Positions 61,823 through 64,000 of a stretch of 64,000 bases of DNA are shown piece after piece. The translations under genes were made by a program, and so were the position numbers. How positions within the stretch are numbered: position 1 is the first letter of the stretch; every line of letters starts with the position of its first letter. Source of the DNA: Candidatus Aalborgicola lynettensis (lineage in GTDB: Bacteria; Pseudomonadota; Gammaproteobacteria; Burkholderiales; Burkholderiaceae_C); contig JADJZE010000002.1 of assembly GCA_016719405.1 (NCBI GenBank), forward strand, positions 124,001-188,000, in the 5' to 3' direction. The notes under the pieces are model-generated. The model saw nothing but the letters and a program-made list of their open reading frames with translations, did no database searches and was not told the DNA's origin.

Positions 61823-63310
61823 TCAGTGGGCCACAAAATTGACACGGTCAGGAACTGGTTTGACCTCACCAATACGACTCCACCACGGCATCAAGAGGAA
61901 GAATCCAAAGTAAAACAACGTGCCAATCTGGGACACCCGCTCACCCACCGCAGAAGGCGCTTGGGTGCCGAGATACGCCAGGATCACGAAGTTCAGCACG
62001 AACACGGCATACAGGTACTTGTGCCAGTCCGGACGGTAACGAATGGACTTCACCGCACAGTTGTCAAGCCAAGGCAGGAAGAACAGGATCACCACCCCAC
62101 CACCCATGGCCACAACACCCCAAAACTTGGCGTCGATACCACCCAGGAACGGGATGGCAGTGAGCAGTCCGTTCACAAGCGGGGCGAGGAAGCCAAACCA
62201 GTTGGCCAAACCGGGCAGAACGCCCAAGCTCACCGCAATGGCCAAGCCTACAACCCACAGTACAGCCTTGAAGACCGAGGGAAGACGGGCAGATCCGTAA
62301 TACACCGCAGCCAGCACGATCAATGCCAGCAAGGTCGCCATCTCACCTGTGACGGCACGCAACATTGAATAGAACGGCGTAAAGTACCAGACCGGTGCGA
62401 TATGCAGTGGCGTCTTGAACGGATCAGCGGGAATGAAGTTGTTGTACTCGAGGAAATAACCACCGAATTCGGGCGCGAAGAAAATGATGGCGCTAAACAC
62501 AATCAGGAACACGCTCACACCAAAAATATCGTGCACCGTGTAGTAAGGGTGAAAAGGAACACCATCCAGGGGATGGCCAGCGGCATCGCGCGGAGCATTG
62601 GGGCCCTTGATTTCAACACCATCGGGATTATTCGAACCCACATCGTGCAGCGCCATCAAGTGCGCCACCACCAGGCCCAGCAGCACCAGCGGCACCGCAA
62701 TGACGTGGAAGCTGAAGAAGCGGTTCAAAGTGGCGTCACCCACCACAAAGTCACCCCGAATCAGCAACGCCAGATCAGGACCGACAAACGGAATCGCAGC
62801 AAACAGATTCACAATCACCTGTGCGCCCCAGTAGGACATTTGCCCCCACGGCAGCAAATAGCCCATGAAGGCCTCGGCCATCAGGCACAGGAAAATGGCG
62901 CAACCAAAAATCCACACCAATTCGCGCGGCTTGCGGTAGCTGCCGTAGATCAGGCCCCGGAACATATGCAGATACACCACCACAAAAAAGGCCGAAGCGC
63001 CGGTGGAGTGCATATAGCGAATCAACCAGCCCCACGGCACATCGCGCATGATGTACTCCACCGAGGCAAAAGCCAGTGCGGCATCGGGCTTGTAGTGCAT
63101 GACCAAAAAGATGCCCGTAACGATCTGGATCACCAGCACCAGCATGGCCAGTGAACCAAAGATGTACCAGAAGTTGAAGTTCTTGGGCGCGTAGTACTCG
63201 GACATGTGGACGCGGTAGGCGTCAAATGCCGTGGGCAGGCGGTTCTCGAACCAGTTGGAGAGCTTGGCACCCGCCGACGCGTTGGGAGAAATTTCCTTGA
63301 ATTCAGCCAT
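61823..63310 (-). CDS. petB: cytochrome b subunit of the bc1 complex PetB
   Basis: Cytochrome b carries the Qo and Qi quinone sites and two haems. The 495-residue protein has about ten hydrophobic segments and the haem-ligand pattern of paired histidines (RYMHSTGASAFFVVVYLHMFR, and HVIAVPLVLLGLVVAHLMALHDVGSNNPDG). The Qo motif is here PYYTVHDIFG, with GYLLPWGQMSYWGAQVI. The C-terminal part exceeds the mitochondrial type by about 70 residues and adds more helices, typical for betaproteobacteria. 11 bases separate it from petA. Confidence 0.96.
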   Translation of the reverse strand: MAEFKEISPNASAGAKLSNWFENRLPTAFDAYRVHMSEYYAPKNFNFWYIFGSLAMLVLVIQIVTGIFLVMHYKPDAALAFASVEYIMRDVPWGWLIRYMHSTGASAFFVVVYLHMFRGLIYGSYRKPRELVWIFGCAIFLCLMAEAFMGYLLPWGQMSYWGAQVIVNLFAAIPFVGPDLALLIRGDFVVGDATLNRFFSFHVIAVPLVLLGLVVAHLMALHDVGSNNPDGVEIKGPNAPRDAAGHPLDGVPFHPYYTVHDIFGVSVFLIVFSAIIFFAPEFGGYFLEYNNFIPADPFKTPLHIAPVWYFTPFYSMLRAVTGEMATLLALIVLAAVYYGSARLPSVFKAVLWVVGLAIAVSLGVLPGLANWFGFLAPLVNGLLTAIPFLGGIDAKFWGVVAMGGGVVILFFLPWLDNCAVKSIRYRPDWHKYLYAVFVLNFVILAYLGTQAPSAVGERVSQIGTLFYFGFFLLMPWWSRIGEVKPVPDRVNFVAH

Positions 63311-63321
63311 TTCTTGTGTCC

Positions 63322-63936
63322 TTAGGCTTTTTTATCTTCACCAATCAGCAACTTGCTGTCGGAGAGGTACATGTGCGGCGGTATTTCCAGATTGTCGGGC
63401 GCGGGCTTGTTCTTGAACACCCGACCCGCCATATCAAATGTGGAACCATGGCAGGGGCATAAAAAGCCGCCCTGCCAATCATCGGGCAACGAGGCTTGTG
63501 CACCGGTCTGGAACTTGTCCGAGGGCGAGCAACCCAGGTGGGTGCAAATGCCGACCGCGACAAAAAATTCGGGCTTGATGGAACGCGCCTCGTTGCGTGC
63601 GTATTCGGGTGTGAGTTCGCTGGGTTTGCGTTTGGAGTCGGGATCGGCCAGCTGACCCGTAATCTTGGACAACACGGCCAACTGTTCTGGCGTGCGGCGA
63701 ATAATCCAGACCGGTTTGCCACGCCACTCCACCGTCAGCTTTTCACCCGGTTTGAGGGCGGCAACATCAACTTCCACCGCCGCGCCAGCCGCTTTGGCCC
63801 GCTCAGACGGTTGAAAAGTGCTCACAAACGGAATGGCGGTTGCACCTACGCCGACTGCACCGACACAAGTTGATGCAATGATCCAGGTGCGTTTGCTGGA
63901 GTCGATCTGCTGCGTGCCGACAAGGGTTTCACTCAT
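63322..63936 (-). CDS. petA: Rieske iron-sulfur subunit of the bc1 complex PetA
   Basis: The Rieske protein takes electrons from ubiquinol at the Qo site. The 204-residue product has a short N-terminal Tat-like stretch (SSKRTWIIASTCVGAVGVGATAIPF) serving as membrane anchor. The [2Fe-2S] ligands are CTHLGC (about 144-149) and CPCHGS (about 168-173), with a conserved disulfide cysteine in each box. The ATG at 63936 has GAGGAT upstream. A TACAAT box (63984-63979) could be the operon -10. Its -35 would lie beyond the window end. Confidence 0.95.
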   Translation of the reverse strand: MSETLVGTQQIDSSKRTWIIASTCVGAVGVGATAIPFVSTFQPSERAKAAGAAVEVDVAALKPGEKLTVEWRGKPVWIIRRTPEQLAVLSKITGQLADPDSKRKPSELTPEYARNEARSIKPEFFVAVGICTHLGCSPSDKFQTGAQASLPDDWQGGFLCPCHGSTFDMAGRVFKNKPAPDNLEIPPHMYLSDSKLLIGEDKKA

Positions 63937-64000
63937 GAGAATCCTCAATGAACATCACTGGTAAGGGGGTAACCCGGCATTGTAGCTGACCCCAAAACAC

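Noticed and set aside
1..64000. CRISPR array, prophage or complete IS element
   Set aside because: No regularly spaced repeats, phage structural genes, integrase or intact transposase frames were seen on either strand.

Overview
The window looks like a chromosome segment of a betaproteobacterium of the order Burkholderiales, most likely family Comamonadaceae (Rhodoferax/Polaromonas-like). The evidence is the protein character of the housekeeping genes, the gene orders rpsP-rimM-trmD-rplS, rplU-rpmA-obgE-proB, pilB-pilC-pilD-coaE-zapD-yacG and petA-petB-petC-sspA-sspB, and a short dispersed repeat with the core GCGCAAGCAGCTAT. The repeat-to-family link is from memory and was not searched. Genus cannot be fixed from the sequence alone.

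Layout. 1-3.1 kb, minus strand: fatty-acid and phospholipid genes fabD (cut by the window edge), fabH, plsX and rpmF. 3.1-4.1 kb: a gene-poor stretch with a long perfect hairpin, then grxD. 4.1-5.8 kb: leuA. 5.9-8.8 kb: a rhombosortase gene converging on a subtilase whose C-terminus is a GlyGly-CTERM-type sorting tail, with a small lipoprotein gene in front of the subtilase. 9-19.6 kb: prmC, a CHASE4-type GGDEF/EAL protein, a broken PglL/Wzy-type ligase gene, an ABC1 kinase, orn, an M48 protease, phhB, rsgA and a CobD/CbiB-family gene. 19.7-22.5 kb: a CoA-type Nudix gene and the rpsP-rimM-trmD-rplS ribosomal operon. 22.6-25 kb: a GNAT remnant, the Pit phosphate transporter with its DUF47 partner, and a DUF486 membrane protein.

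25.1-35.7 kb is the main metabolic accessory block: a complete nitrous-oxide reduction cluster. nosZ-nosR-nosD-nosF-nosY-nosL-(second nosL-like) run on the plus strand. A c5-type cytochrome and an ApbE flavin transferase run on the minus strand. An FNR/Dnr-like palindrome lies between the two arms. NosZ reduces N2O. NosR (FMN domain, polyferredoxin) and the cytochrome are plausible electron donors. ApbE is the expected enzyme for flavinylating NosR. NosDFY and the NosL proteins serve copper-site assembly.

35.9-64 kb: guaC with an unusual leader RNA, a second CHASE4-like GGDEF protein, a lytic transglycosylase, proS, rppH, a CNP1-like protein, proB, obgE, rpmA, rplU, ispB, tRNA-Pro, the type IV pilus genes pilBCD followed by coaE, zapD and yacG, a mutT-type Nudix gene, a DUF815 ATPase, argJ, secA, an M23 peptidase, a DciA-like gene, tRNA-Thr, sspB, sspA and the cytochrome bc1 operon petABC.

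Quality warning. Eleven one-base indels, all beside short homopolymers, break otherwise normal genes: plsX, the ligase gene, the M48 protease, trmD, rimM (three), rpsP, pit and apbE. Undoing them restores full-length frames divisible by three in every case. Several of these genes are normally indispensable, so the simplest reading is sequencing or assembly error, not gene decay. I saw no CRISPR array, rRNA, integrase or complete insertion sequence.
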